From NCBI GenBank assembly GCA_002398565.1, contig DGZP01000062.1, forward strand, positions 15,919 to 49,315: a stretch of 33,397 nucleotides of DNA, read 5' to 3'. Under the pieces are notes generated by a model. That model did not search any database, was not told the origin of the DNA, and worked only from the letters and a program-made list of their open reading frames with translations. The DNA comes from Proteiniphilum sp. UBA4977 (lineage in GTDB: Bacteria; Bacteroidota; Bacteroidia; Bacteroidales; Dysgonomonadaceae). This document shows, piece by piece, positions 14,901 to 22,529 of this stretch. The stretch's first letter is position 1. Each line of letters starts with the position of its first letter. The translations under genes were made by a program, and so were the position numbers.

Positions 14901-16053
14901 GGATGAAAAAGTATATGTGTCGGTAAAAGACAGCGGCATCGGTATCTCACCTGAAAACAAGAGTAAAATATTTGAACAGTTTTATCAGATCGGCACTATT
15001 CCCGAATCTATCGGTGCTGCTATCCCTGGAACGGGACTTGGTCTCGCCTTGACAAAAGGGATACTGGATGCCCACCATGCAGAGATCAGACTTGAAAGCG
15101 AAGTAAATAAAGGAAGCAATTTCGAAGTTGTTCTTCTTAAAGGATCAGCCCACTTCTCAGAAACTGAAAAAATTGTTCCGGAAAGTAGGGACAACATAAG
15201 TATCCAAAAGATAAAAGACTATCTGCCCGGAATCAGACATGACATGGAAACAGATCTCCGGAATAACGTAAAAGGCAATCAGGAAAGGAAGAACTCCATC
15301 CTGATTGTGGAAGACAACGAGGAATTGTTACAGGTCTTGTATCATGTTTTCGAACCTGTATATCATGTTTTCACTGCCACAAACGGGGAGGAAGGACTGA
15401 CGAAGACGATTGAGAAACAGCCTGATATTGTGCTTAGCGACCTGATGATGCCCCATATGTCGGGGAGTGAAATGTGCCTGAAGATAAAGACCAATTTCAT
15501 GGTTTGCCACATCCCTGTAGTTTTACTCACTGCACAAACGGCCGTAGAGTCCAATATCGAAAGCCTGAAACTGGGGGCCGACGATTACATTACCAAACCT
15601 TTCGATGTAGCGGTGCTTCTGGCACGCTGTAACAACCTTGTGAACGGACGCAAAATACTGCAGGAAAAATTTGCCCACTCTACAGATACAAGTCCCTACA
15701 CCCTTGCCTCAAATGAAATGGACCGTAGCTTTTTGGAAAAAGCGAACAAGATCATAGAAGAAAATATGGCAAATCCCGAGTTTGGGATCAACGAATTTTC
15801 ACAGGGAATGAACTTGGGCAGGACAAGTTTATTTAACAAAATTAAAGGGATCACAGGCCAGACACCCAATGATTTTATGATCACCCTGAAAATGAAAAAA
15901 GCCAATTTTCTATTGATCAACCATCCCGAGTTAAATATTTCCGATATCACCTACCGTCTCGGATTCAATTCTCCCAAGTATTTCTCCAAATGCTTCAAAG
16001 ATCAATTTGGTATGACCCCCTCAGACTATAAGGCTTTGCACAGGTCAAACTGA
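11995..16053 (+). CDS. Hybrid two-component system sensor histidine kinase/response regulator (HTCS), AraC type
   Basis: Inner-membrane one-protein signalling system of 1352 residues that senses an oligosaccharide in the periplasm and activates the neighbouring utilisation operon. Order: signal peptide (about 1-35); two-bladed-propeller sensor made of Reg_prop repeats such as MWFGTREGLNIYDG, DIWIGTKEGLDKLD and LWVGTYFGGANYF (about 40-690); Y_Y_Y domain (about 700-765); membrane helix (about 775-798); HisKA with phospho-acceptor H833 in NISHEFRTPLT; HATPase with N box NLISNAFKYT and G boxes DSGIGI and GTGLGLALTK; receiver with D1149 in LSDLMMPH; and C-terminal AraC helix-turn-helix (about 1245-1350). 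All signalling residues are intact, unlike the fragment at 8868. ATG 11995 begins a sensible signal peptide; a TTG at 11947 would add 16 odd residues. It lies 190 bases upstream of susC in the same direction, so a chondroitin/dermatan disaccharide is the likely ligand. Confidence 0.96.
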   Translation: MCITRRGRSPFWYFKILSAVCTIWLHVLFAQSQNDVYFSKIGIEEGLSQLSVMTIYQDELGSMWFGTREGLNIYDGNRITILQPTGKPENSLSGNLIKEIYGDARGSVFIHTQNGIDQYNLKTGTITPIITIQVNTMSYGHSRLWYAKDNRIFNVSNGQSIFFDEIDSTAQITTILPASGNRLYVGTISSGVFVIDQNKKIEKLLPECSRVASLFEDSKKDLWVSTWENGIYMITPDNAIINYRQNRENPAAGLSSDFARVVCEDGNGDIWIGTKEGLDKLDRASSRFYHYDSEVNNDKSLSNKSVWSLYKDNRGNLWVGTYFGGANYFNPKSDSYTLHDLANGSFANKPFPIISEIIPYNDSTTFLCTEGDGLILYNTRNKTYAQITGLENDNIKTAWLDRDHNLLFLGLHLGGLATLELKSMLLSRYNPIREGLDQSNIVRRILPYNDQYIIATYNGLYLFDKENETFSVFSELLHQHVTYFVDVAIDKQNNLWVASRGLFKYNMLTGEVRQYFHDPNDDRSLSNINVTKLYLDSADRIWIATSGGGVNLYNADTDSFRRFTSLNTNLKNDYISNMTESPLGYIYLTTTRGLSYINPENGEVTSFASNDGITLNSLFNGGITVMPGGQIYVAGMNGMVSFDEREILEVLEPVNIYFSNLWVNNREVVPNDPTGLLKEKLTFTRRLKFNHRQSILKFEFSSDHITALDRYRYQYRIRGLSNEWISLREGVHEINLMNLDAGNYILELAALPLNSKDTAGTTAIAFYVTPPFYRSTWAYILYLLAGLALILFYVRYLKYKIRLESSLEYEKKEKAHIEEVNQSKLRFFTNISHEFRTPLTLIASQVDMLLQQKKLQPGVLNRILSISRNSALLTSLINELLDFRKINDEKMPIKAGEYNIVQFIHEIYLSFEEYAEAQKIDFSFHAPDDNAILLWFDQNQMQKVFFNLISNAFKYTAKGGKIAISISQEDEKVYVSVKDSGIGISPENKSKIFEQFYQIGTIPESIGAAIPGTGLGLALTKGILDAHHAEIRLESEVNKGSNFEVVLLKGSAHFSETEKIVPESRDNISIQKIKDYLPGIRHDMETDLRNNVKGNQERKNSILIVEDNEELLQVLYHVFEPVYHVFTATNGEEGLTKTIEKQPDIVLSDLMMPHMSGSEMCLKIKTNFMVCHIPVVLLTAQTAVESNIESLKLGADDYITKPFDVAVLLARCNNLVNGRKILQEKFAHSTDTSPYTLASNEMDRSFLEKANKIIEENMANPEFGINEFSQGMNLGRTSLFNKIKGITGQTPNDFMITLKMKKANFLLINHPELNISDITYRLGFNSPKYFSKCFKDQFGMTPSDYKALHRSN

Positions 16054-16105
16054 TAGAAAATCCCTCTATAGTATTGGTTATTTATGTGTTAAATCTTACA
16101 ACATC

Positions 16106-16130
16106 GTACGAAAAAGGAACTTTTTTGTAC
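16106..16130. promoter_or_regulatory. Near-perfect inverted repeat upstream of susC
   Basis: Arms GTACGAAAAAG (16106-16116) and CTTTTTTGTAC (16120-16130) are inverted copies at 10 of 11 positions with a 3-base spacer. The centre is about 44 bases upstream of the susC -7 element, a typical activator position, so it may bind the hybrid regulator's AraC domain. A T-run follows, so a weak AT-rich terminator for the regulator gene is the alternative reading. Confidence 0.45.
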
Positions 16131-16161
16131 TTTTTTACCCCTTTTATCTGCCACCTGCATA

Positions 16162-16169
16162 TAACTTTG
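16162..16169 (+). promoter_or_regulatory. Candidate promoter -7 element of the susC operon
   Basis: TAACTTTG matches TAnnTTTG, 74 bases before the susC ATG; the leader is A/T-rich. No TTTG box at -33, as often seen in activator-dependent promoters. Confidence 0.55.
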
Positions 16170-16243
16170 TTGCGAGAATGAAAATTTAAAGCTCAAAAAC
16201 TTTAAATCTTTTTAATTTAATGTCAACAAAAAAACAAATCTAA

Positions 16244-19200
16244 ATGAAAGTAATCAATCTAAAAACAGTATCGCTTGTCTTATTGCTGTTGCTTCCGATA
16301 TCCTTATTGGCTCAGGTCAATGTTTCGGGTGTCGTAGTGGATGGAAGAGGAGAAACACTCCCAGGAGTGAATATCATCATCAAAGGAACTACAAAAGGCA
16401 CAGTGACAAATTATGACGGTGAATTTACCATTCAGGCAAGTCCGAATGACGTAATCGAAGCTTCCTATATAGGCTTTGATTCACAGGAGATTACAGTGGG
16501 CAACCAAACAGAGATTAAAATTACCCTGCGTGAGTCTTCAATACAAATCCAGGAACTAGAAGTAGTGGCAGTAGGTTATGGAGACGTAAGGAGAAAAGAT
16601 CTGACCGGATCGGTGGCCAAAGCCGACATGTCGGAAATTATCAAGACTCCTGTAAGCAACATTGCACAATCGCTGGGCGGGCGGATAGCAGGAGTACAGG
16701 TATCATCGAAGGATGGCGGCCTGGGTGATAACTTTAATATTACCATAAGGGGCGCAGGCTCACTGACACAAAGTACAGAACCGCTTTATGTCGTGGACGG
16801 ATTCCCTTTGGAATCAAGCAACATGGGTTCATTGAATCCGAATGACATTGAATCAATCGACGTTTTAAAGGACGCATCGGCAACAGCCATTTACGGATCA
16901 CGGGGAGCCAACGGTGTGGTGATAATTACCACCAAAAAGGGAAATACCGGAAAACCACGAATTGAATATAACGGCAACGTGACGGTGAGTAATATTGCCA
17001 AAACACAGGAATTACTATCCGGGTATCAGTTTGTTGAGTTACAGCAGGAAATTATGAATGAGGAAGATTTTGCGCTCAACTACCTCCGCGATGGAAGAAC
17101 ACTCAACGACTATTTGACTGAGCCTGAATATGACTGGCAGGATGCCATCTACAGGAGTGCCATCACCAACAACCACTACCTGTCACTCTCAGGTATGCAG
17201 GGTGATTTGCAATACTCCACCTCAGGATCCTATATGAATCAGGAAGGGATCATCGTCAATTCAAGCTTAGACAAATATCAGGGTCGCGTAAGCCTCGATC
17301 AGAAATTATTCAATAACAAGCTGCGCCTGAGGGTTATTTCAAATGCCAGCCGCACCGTCAGAAATGGAGCTGATCCCACAGGAGGATCCACCTCGGTGAG
17401 TAACGCCCTAATGTACAGTGTATGGGGATATCGCCCGGTATCTCCCACAGGGGCAAACCTCATGGAAGAACTGTATGATGACGCCATTGAAATGACCGAA
17501 GATTACCGGTTTAATCCTGTCTTGTCGGCATATAACGAGTATCGCAAAACCACCACCGATAATTTAAGTATCAACGGGATGGCGGAATATGAAATTATAA
17601 AAAATCTGCGTTTCAGAGCTACGGGTGGTTACCAGCTGGTTAACTACACCAACGAACAGTTCAACAACTCAAAGACCAAAACCGGTTTTTATCACGACAA
17701 GAACTCACAATACAGAGGTATCAATGCCTTTTACCGTCAATCTAACACCGAAAGGCTTCTTAACGAAAATACATTGACTTATCAGTTCGGGAAAAAGGGA
17801 CATAATGTAAATCTGTTGGGGGGAGTCACTTTCCAGAAAGAAAGCTACTACGATCATGACATGACCAGCACGTTTATCACCAATGAAATCTTCGGAATGG
17901 CAGGATTTGGAAAAAGCAGCAGCGTGCCCTCGATCGGATCTTCCAAAGGAGAAAACACACTGGCGTCCTATCTTGCCAGGGTGAACTACAATTACCGCTC
18001 CAAATACTATCTGACAGCATCGTTCAGGGCTGACGGATCTTCCAAGTTCGCTCCCAAAAACAGGTGGGGATACTTTCCCTCCACCTCATTGGCATGGGCT
18101 TTCAGTCGGGAAGATTTCCTGAAAGACAATGAACTTCTGACAAACGGGAAACTCAGACTCAGTTACGGGGAGACGGGAAACAACAGGGTAGACAACTATG
18201 CCTACAGGGGAATGCTGGAAACGGGCGATAATTCCTTCTACCCTTTCGACAGCAATAAATACATCGCCTATCTGCCTACAAACATGCAAAACGAAAACCT
18301 GAAATGGGAAACAACAGAACAATATAATGTGGGGGTCGATCTGGGTTTCTGGAACGACAGGATAAATATTATTGCAGACTACTACATCAAGAATACCCGC
18401 GACTTGCTCTTGCAGGCCGACCTGGCTCCTTCATCAGGTTACACCTCCGCAATGATGAATATCGGAGAATTACAGAATAGCGGATTTGAGTTCTCCATTC
18501 AGACAGCCAATATTCAAAATAAAGATTTCCAATGGAACACTGCATTTAATATTTCATTTAACAAAAATAAAATCACCCGGCTCAATGACAATCAGACATC
18601 CATGACTAATTCGGTGTACTGGGATAACAAATACAGAACAATGCCTGCTTACATCAGTCCTGTGGGCAGTCCGGCCGGATTGATGTACGGATATCTTTAT
18701 GAGGGAACCTACAAGCAAAGCGATTTTGATATCACACAGAATGATAATGGCACAACAGTATATACCCCGAAAGAAGGAGTGGTTTTATTCTCCAATCAAT
18801 CGAGGCCGGGCGACCCGCGTTATACCGATATCAATGATGACGGAGTGATCAATGACGAAGATAAAACCATGATCGGAGAGGGACATCCCAAGGCGATCGG
18901 CGGGTTGAACAATAACTTTGTGTATAAAAATTTTGATTTGAGTTTCTTCTTCCAGTTCAGCCTGGGTAATGACCTGCTAAATGCCAACCGCATGATGTTT
19001 GAAAATCCCGCAGGAAAGAGACATACAAACATGTTTGCTGCCTATGCCAACCGTTGGACTGAAGAGAATGCACTAAGCGATATTCCCAGATCCCAGGCTG
19101 TAGGCTCACAGGAATACAGCAGCTTGTATATTGAAGATGGTTCTTTTGTCAGGTTGAAATCGCTCTCTCTCGGATATAACTTCCAGCCTGCACTACTTTC

Positions 19201-19381
19201 CAGAATGCATATTGCTGCGGCAAGAATCGCTTTCTCTGCAGAGAATTTATGGACCATCACCTCTTATTCCGGAAACGATCCAGAAGTGTCTACAAGAGAC
19301 ACGGTCCTGACACCGGGATTTGACTGGTCACCCTACCCGCGCTCCAGAAATTACTCACTTTCTCTTAATCTGACCTTTTAA
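16244..19381 (+). CDS. susC: SusC-family TonB-dependent outer-membrane transporter
   Basis: Outer-membrane beta-barrel that imports oligosaccharides using TonB energy, working with the SusD lid encoded next. The 1045-residue protein has a signal peptide ending near residue 23 (LLAQ), a carboxypeptidase-regulatory-like domain (about 25-98: VSGVVVDGRGETLPGVNI...), a TonB-box-like LEVVAVGYG (about 105-113), the plug with the SusC signature YGSRGANGVVIITTKKG (about 218-234), and a long barrel ending in an aromatic residue (LNLTF). There is no N-terminal STN signalling domain, so it does not use the anti-sigma route, in keeping with control by the hybrid regulator upstream. susD begins 16 bases later. 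Substrate is inferred from the lyases: chondroitin/dermatan sulfate or hyaluronan oligosaccharides. Confidence 0.97.
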   Translation: MKVINLKTVSLVLLLLLPISLLAQVNVSGVVVDGRGETLPGVNIIIKGTTKGTVTNYDGEFTIQASPNDVIEASYIGFDSQEITVGNQTEIKITLRESSIQIQELEVVAVGYGDVRRKDLTGSVAKADMSEIIKTPVSNIAQSLGGRIAGVQVSSKDGGLGDNFNITIRGAGSLTQSTEPLYVVDGFPLESSNMGSLNPNDIESIDVLKDASATAIYGSRGANGVVIITTKKGNTGKPRIEYNGNVTVSNIAKTQELLSGYQFVELQQEIMNEEDFALNYLRDGRTLNDYLTEPEYDWQDAIYRSAITNNHYLSLSGMQGDLQYSTSGSYMNQEGIIVNSSLDKYQGRVSLDQKLFNNKLRLRVISNASRTVRNGADPTGGSTSVSNALMYSVWGYRPVSPTGANLMEELYDDAIEMTEDYRFNPVLSAYNEYRKTTTDNLSINGMAEYEIIKNLRFRATGGYQLVNYTNEQFNNSKTKTGFYHDKNSQYRGINAFYRQSNTERLLNENTLTYQFGKKGHNVNLLGGVTFQKESYYDHDMTSTFITNEIFGMAGFGKSSSVPSIGSSKGENTLASYLARVNYNYRSKYYLTASFRADGSSKFAPKNRWGYFPSTSLAWAFSREDFLKDNELLTNGKLRLSYGETGNNRVDNYAYRGMLETGDNSFYPFDSNKYIAYLPTNMQNENLKWETTEQYNVGVDLGFWNDRINIIADYYIKNTRDLLLQADLAPSSGYTSAMMNIGELQNSGFEFSIQTANIQNKDFQWNTAFNISFNKNKITRLNDNQTSMTNSVYWDNKYRTMPAYISPVGSPAGLMYGYLYEGTYKQSDFDITQNDNGTTVYTPKEGVVLFSNQSRPGDPRYTDINDDGVINDEDKTMIGEGHPKAIGGLNNNFVYKNFDLSFFFQFSLGNDLLNANRMMFENPAGKRHTNMFAAYANRWTEENALSDIPRSQAVGSQEYSSLYIEDGSFVRLKSLSLGYNFQPALLSRMHIAAARIAFSAENLWTITSYSGNDPEVSTRDTVLTPGFDWSPYPRSRNYSLSLNLTF

Positions 19382-19397
19382 TAAAAAGCATCACAAA

Positions 19398-20963
19398 ATG
19401 AAGAATATAATATTTATACTGTTATTCGCGTTCGGCCTGCATTCCTGCAGTGACTTTCTTGATACGCGTGCTTATGATTTTGTTTCACCTGAAGATTTTT
19501 TTCAAAATCAAAACGACGCACAGATGGCACTCGCCGGAGTTTATTCGGCAATGGCCACGGAGAATGTGTACGGTAACCGGTACTCATGCATGATTTCCAA
19601 CGTGGATGATTTGAGTTTTTATGTCCGTCCGGCCACACAAACGGTGACCCATGTATATGGAAATGATCACAACACCAGCAACACTGACATTTATAGTGCA
19701 TGGAGTTCCCTCTATAAAGGAATTGAAAGTGCAAACATACTGCTTGAAAGAATTGAAAATACCAATATGGATGAAACGGTAAAAAACCGCATAAAGGGAG
19801 AGGCTAAGTTTCTGAGAGCCTATTACCATTTTCTGGTTGTACAGGCGTGGAAGGATGTACCCATCCGGAAAGAATCCTTTAAAGACGTTTCCAAATCTGC
19901 GCTCAAACCCACACCACAGGCCGAGGCCCTGGACTGGATCATTGCCGAGATGGAAGAGACAATTAGCATGGTGGATGATGAGATGTACGATGATCGCCCT
20001 TCGTATGTAAAAAAGACGGTGGTTGAAGGGATTCTCGCCAGAGTATGCCTCACCCGGGCAGGATATCCTACCAACGGAGGGAAACCTTACTATGAAAAAG
20101 CTGCAACGTATGCCAAATCAGTAAAAGATGCAAACAAACATGCGCTCAACCCCGATGTGTATGAGATGTGGAAAAGAATGGCCAGTGACAGGTACGACAC
20201 CCAGTACAACGAATCAATGTGGGAGGTTGAGTTTATTGGTGCAAGGGAACTCGATGGGAACTGGACAGATGGCAGAATTGGAAATGTAATCGGTAACATC
20301 CAGAAAAACGGTTCAACCGAAGGATTGGGCTACAGCTATTGGTTCTACGGCGGATCACTCATACTCTGGGATCTGTTCGACAGTACCGATAAGCGTAGGG
20401 ATCTCTCCATGGCTCCCTACCAGATTGATGCAAAAGACAATTATATCAACTGGAGTAATAGCCAGATCGTACAGCGTGCCTGCGGTAAATTCAGAAGAGA
20501 ATGGGAAACCTCGATGCCCCGACACAAAAATTATACACAGGAAAATTATCCGGTCATCCGTTATGCCGATGTCTTGCTCATGCTGGCTGAAGCAGAAAAC
20601 GAGGTGAATCAGTCACCTACAGCGCTCGCTTACGAGGCAATCAATATCGTGAGAGAGAGAGCCGGCATTGCTCCGCTCTCAGGACTATCTTATGCAGAAT
20701 TTCAACAGGAAGTGCGTGATGAGAGAGGCAGGGAGCTCTGTTTCGAATCGTTGCGTAAGTATGACCTGGTAAGATGGGGTATCTACACGGAAGCCATCCA
20801 GGCACTCGGCGAGGCCACTTACGACAAACGTTGGCCCGGAGGCAGCAACTACTCCACTGCAAGAGCATTCGCTGAAAGGACTCAGAAGAAGCATGAATTT
20901 CTTCCCATACCCTTAAAAGAACTGGCCATCAATACGGAACTATCCCAAAATCCTCTGTGGTAA
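19398..20963 (+). CDS. susD: SusD/RagB-family surface glycan-binding lipoprotein
   Basis: Surface lipoprotein that captures glycan and hands it to SusC. The 521-residue protein has a type II signal peptide with lipobox HSC (Cys17) followed by SDFLD, TPR-like helical repeats, and the conserved C-terminal SusD region with YPVIRYADVLLMLAEAENEV and RGRELCFESLRKYDLVRWG (about 442 onward). It is tightly coupled to susC. The glycan specificity cannot be read from the sequence; chondroitin-type glycans are expected from the operon. Confidence 0.96.
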   Translation: MKNIIFILLFAFGLHSCSDFLDTRAYDFVSPEDFFQNQNDAQMALAGVYSAMATENVYGNRYSCMISNVDDLSFYVRPATQTVTHVYGNDHNTSNTDIYSAWSSLYKGIESANILLERIENTNMDETVKNRIKGEAKFLRAYYHFLVVQAWKDVPIRKESFKDVSKSALKPTPQAEALDWIIAEMEETISMVDDEMYDDRPSYVKKTVVEGILARVCLTRAGYPTNGGKPYYEKAATYAKSVKDANKHALNPDVYEMWKRMASDRYDTQYNESMWEVEFIGARELDGNWTDGRIGNVIGNIQKNGSTEGLGYSYWFYGGSLILWDLFDSTDKRRDLSMAPYQIDAKDNYINWSNSQIVQRACGKFRREWETSMPRHKNYTQENYPVIRYADVLLMLAEAENEVNQSPTALAYEAINIVRERAGIAPLSGLSYAEFQQEVRDERGRELCFESLRKYDLVRWGIYTEAIQALGEATYDKRWPGGSNYSTARAFAERTQKKHEFLPIPLKELAINTELSQNPLW

Positions 20964-20994
20964 ATAATCTCCAAATCAATGGAGTGATCAGGTA

Positions 20995-22521
20995 ATGAAC
21001 TACAGAATTTTTACAGGAATAATTGCCGGTACGGCTATTTTGAGTGGATGCCAGAGCAAATCACATGAAAGGAATGTGACCAGCCCCAATGTGATCCTTA
21101 TTTACACTGATGACCTGGGTATAGGGGATCTGAGTTGTTACGGTGCCACACAAGTGAGAACGCCTAATATCGACAGGCTGGCGGATGAAGGGTTACGTTT
21201 TACAAACGCCTACGCTACTTCCGCCATGAGTACACCTTCGCGTTACGGGATGCTTACCGGCATTTATCCCTGGCGAAAAGAGAATACCGGAATTGCTCCT
21301 GGCAATTCCGGCCTGCTCATCGATACTGCCACCGTGACTGTGGCCGACCTGTTTCAACGTGCAGGCTACACAACTGCGGCCATCGGGAAATGGCATCTGG
21401 GACTCGGCCCGGAGTCAGGACCCGACTTCAACAGTTACATCTCTCCCAATACCAGTGACATCGGTTTCGATTATGAATTTATTATCCCCGCCACGGTCGA
21501 CCGCGTCCCCTGTGTATTTGTGGAAAACGGACGGGTGGTAAACCTTGATCCAGCCGAGCCCATCTACGTAGATTACGAAAAAAAAGTGGGCGACTGGCCC
21601 ACGGGAAAGGAAAACCCGGAGTTACTGACGTTAAAACCCAGTCAGGGACATGACAATACCATTGTGAACGGCATCTCCCGAATCGGATATATGACAGGAG
21701 GAAAGTCGGCTCTCTGGAAAGACGACGAGATTGCACAAACCATTGTCACCAAAGCAGAAAAATTTATCACTGAGAACAGGGAAAAACCCTTTTTCCTCTT
21801 CTTCGGCACACACGACATTCATGTGCCGAGGGTTCCTCATGCCGACTTCAGAGGGAAAAGCGGACTGGGAGACCGGGGTGATGTGATCCTTCAACTGGAT
21901 TGGACAGTGGGAAAAATAACAGAGATCCTGGAAAACAGGCAGTTACTGGATAACACGATCATCATCTTCTCGAGCGATAATGGTCCGGTAATAGACGATG
22001 GGTATCAGGACAGGGCTTTTGAACTGCTAAATGGGCACACGCCAATGGGTATGTACCGGGGTGGAAAATACAGCCTCTTTGAGGCCGGCACAAGGGTACC
22101 ACTCATTGTTTACTGGAAGAATCAAATCGAAGCAGGCATACAGCCTGCCCGTTTCTCACAGATTGACTTGTTGCGCTCCATGGCCACTTTGTTGGATCAA
22201 TCGCTGGAAGAGGAGGTTGCACCCGATAGTCAAGATGCACTCTCCGTGTTATTGGGCAGGGGGAATAAGGACAGAGATTTTATTATTCATCAGAATCTGA
22301 ATAATGCATTAAGCATCTCCAAAGAGGGCTGGAAATATCTGGAGCCCGATGAACATCCTGCCATCGAACAGTGGACCGGCATTGAGTTGGGGAACTCCCC
22401 CAGGCCGCAACTGTACCATACTGCAGAAGATCCTGCTGAAAAGAACAACGTGGCCGGGAAGTATCCTGCCATAGTCAGAAAACTATCTGACATGCTCGAT
22501 TCTGTCCGATCAAATAATTGA
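20995..22521 (+). CDS. S1-family sulfatase, serine type (arylsulfatase A-like), lipoprotein
   Basis: Formylglycine-dependent sulfatase of 508 residues. The maturation motif is S-T-P-S-R-Y-G-M-L-T-G (79-89); Ser79 would become formylglycine through an anaerobic radical-SAM maturase (anSME). Metal ligands are visible at D39/D40 (YTDDLG) and D328/N329 (SSDNG). A lipobox LSGC (Cys19) predicts a lipoprotein. Its overall look, arylsulfatase-A-like with TPNIDRLADEG, resembles gut GalNAc-6-O-sulfatases of chondroitin loci, but I cannot fix the position of the removed sulfate. It starts 31 bases after susD, and its stop is 8 bases before the first lyase ATG. Confidence 0.93.
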   Translation: MNYRIFTGIIAGTAILSGCQSKSHERNVTSPNVILIYTDDLGIGDLSCYGATQVRTPNIDRLADEGLRFTNAYATSAMSTPSRYGMLTGIYPWRKENTGIAPGNSGLLIDTATVTVADLFQRAGYTTAAIGKWHLGLGPESGPDFNSYISPNTSDIGFDYEFIIPATVDRVPCVFVENGRVVNLDPAEPIYVDYEKKVGDWPTGKENPELLTLKPSQGHDNTIVNGISRIGYMTGGKSALWKDDEIAQTIVTKAEKFITENREKPFFLFFGTHDIHVPRVPHADFRGKSGLGDRGDVILQLDWTVGKITEILENRQLLDNTIIIFSSDNGPVIDDGYQDRAFELLNGHTPMGMYRGGKYSLFEAGTRVPLIVYWKNQIEAGIQPARFSQIDLLRSMATLLDQSLEEEVAPDSQDALSVLLGRGNKDRDFIIHQNLNNALSISKEGWKYLEPDEHPAIEQWTGIELGNSPRPQLYHTAEDPAEKNNVAGKYPAIVRKLSDMLDSVRSNN

Positions 22522-22529
22522 CATGTAAC

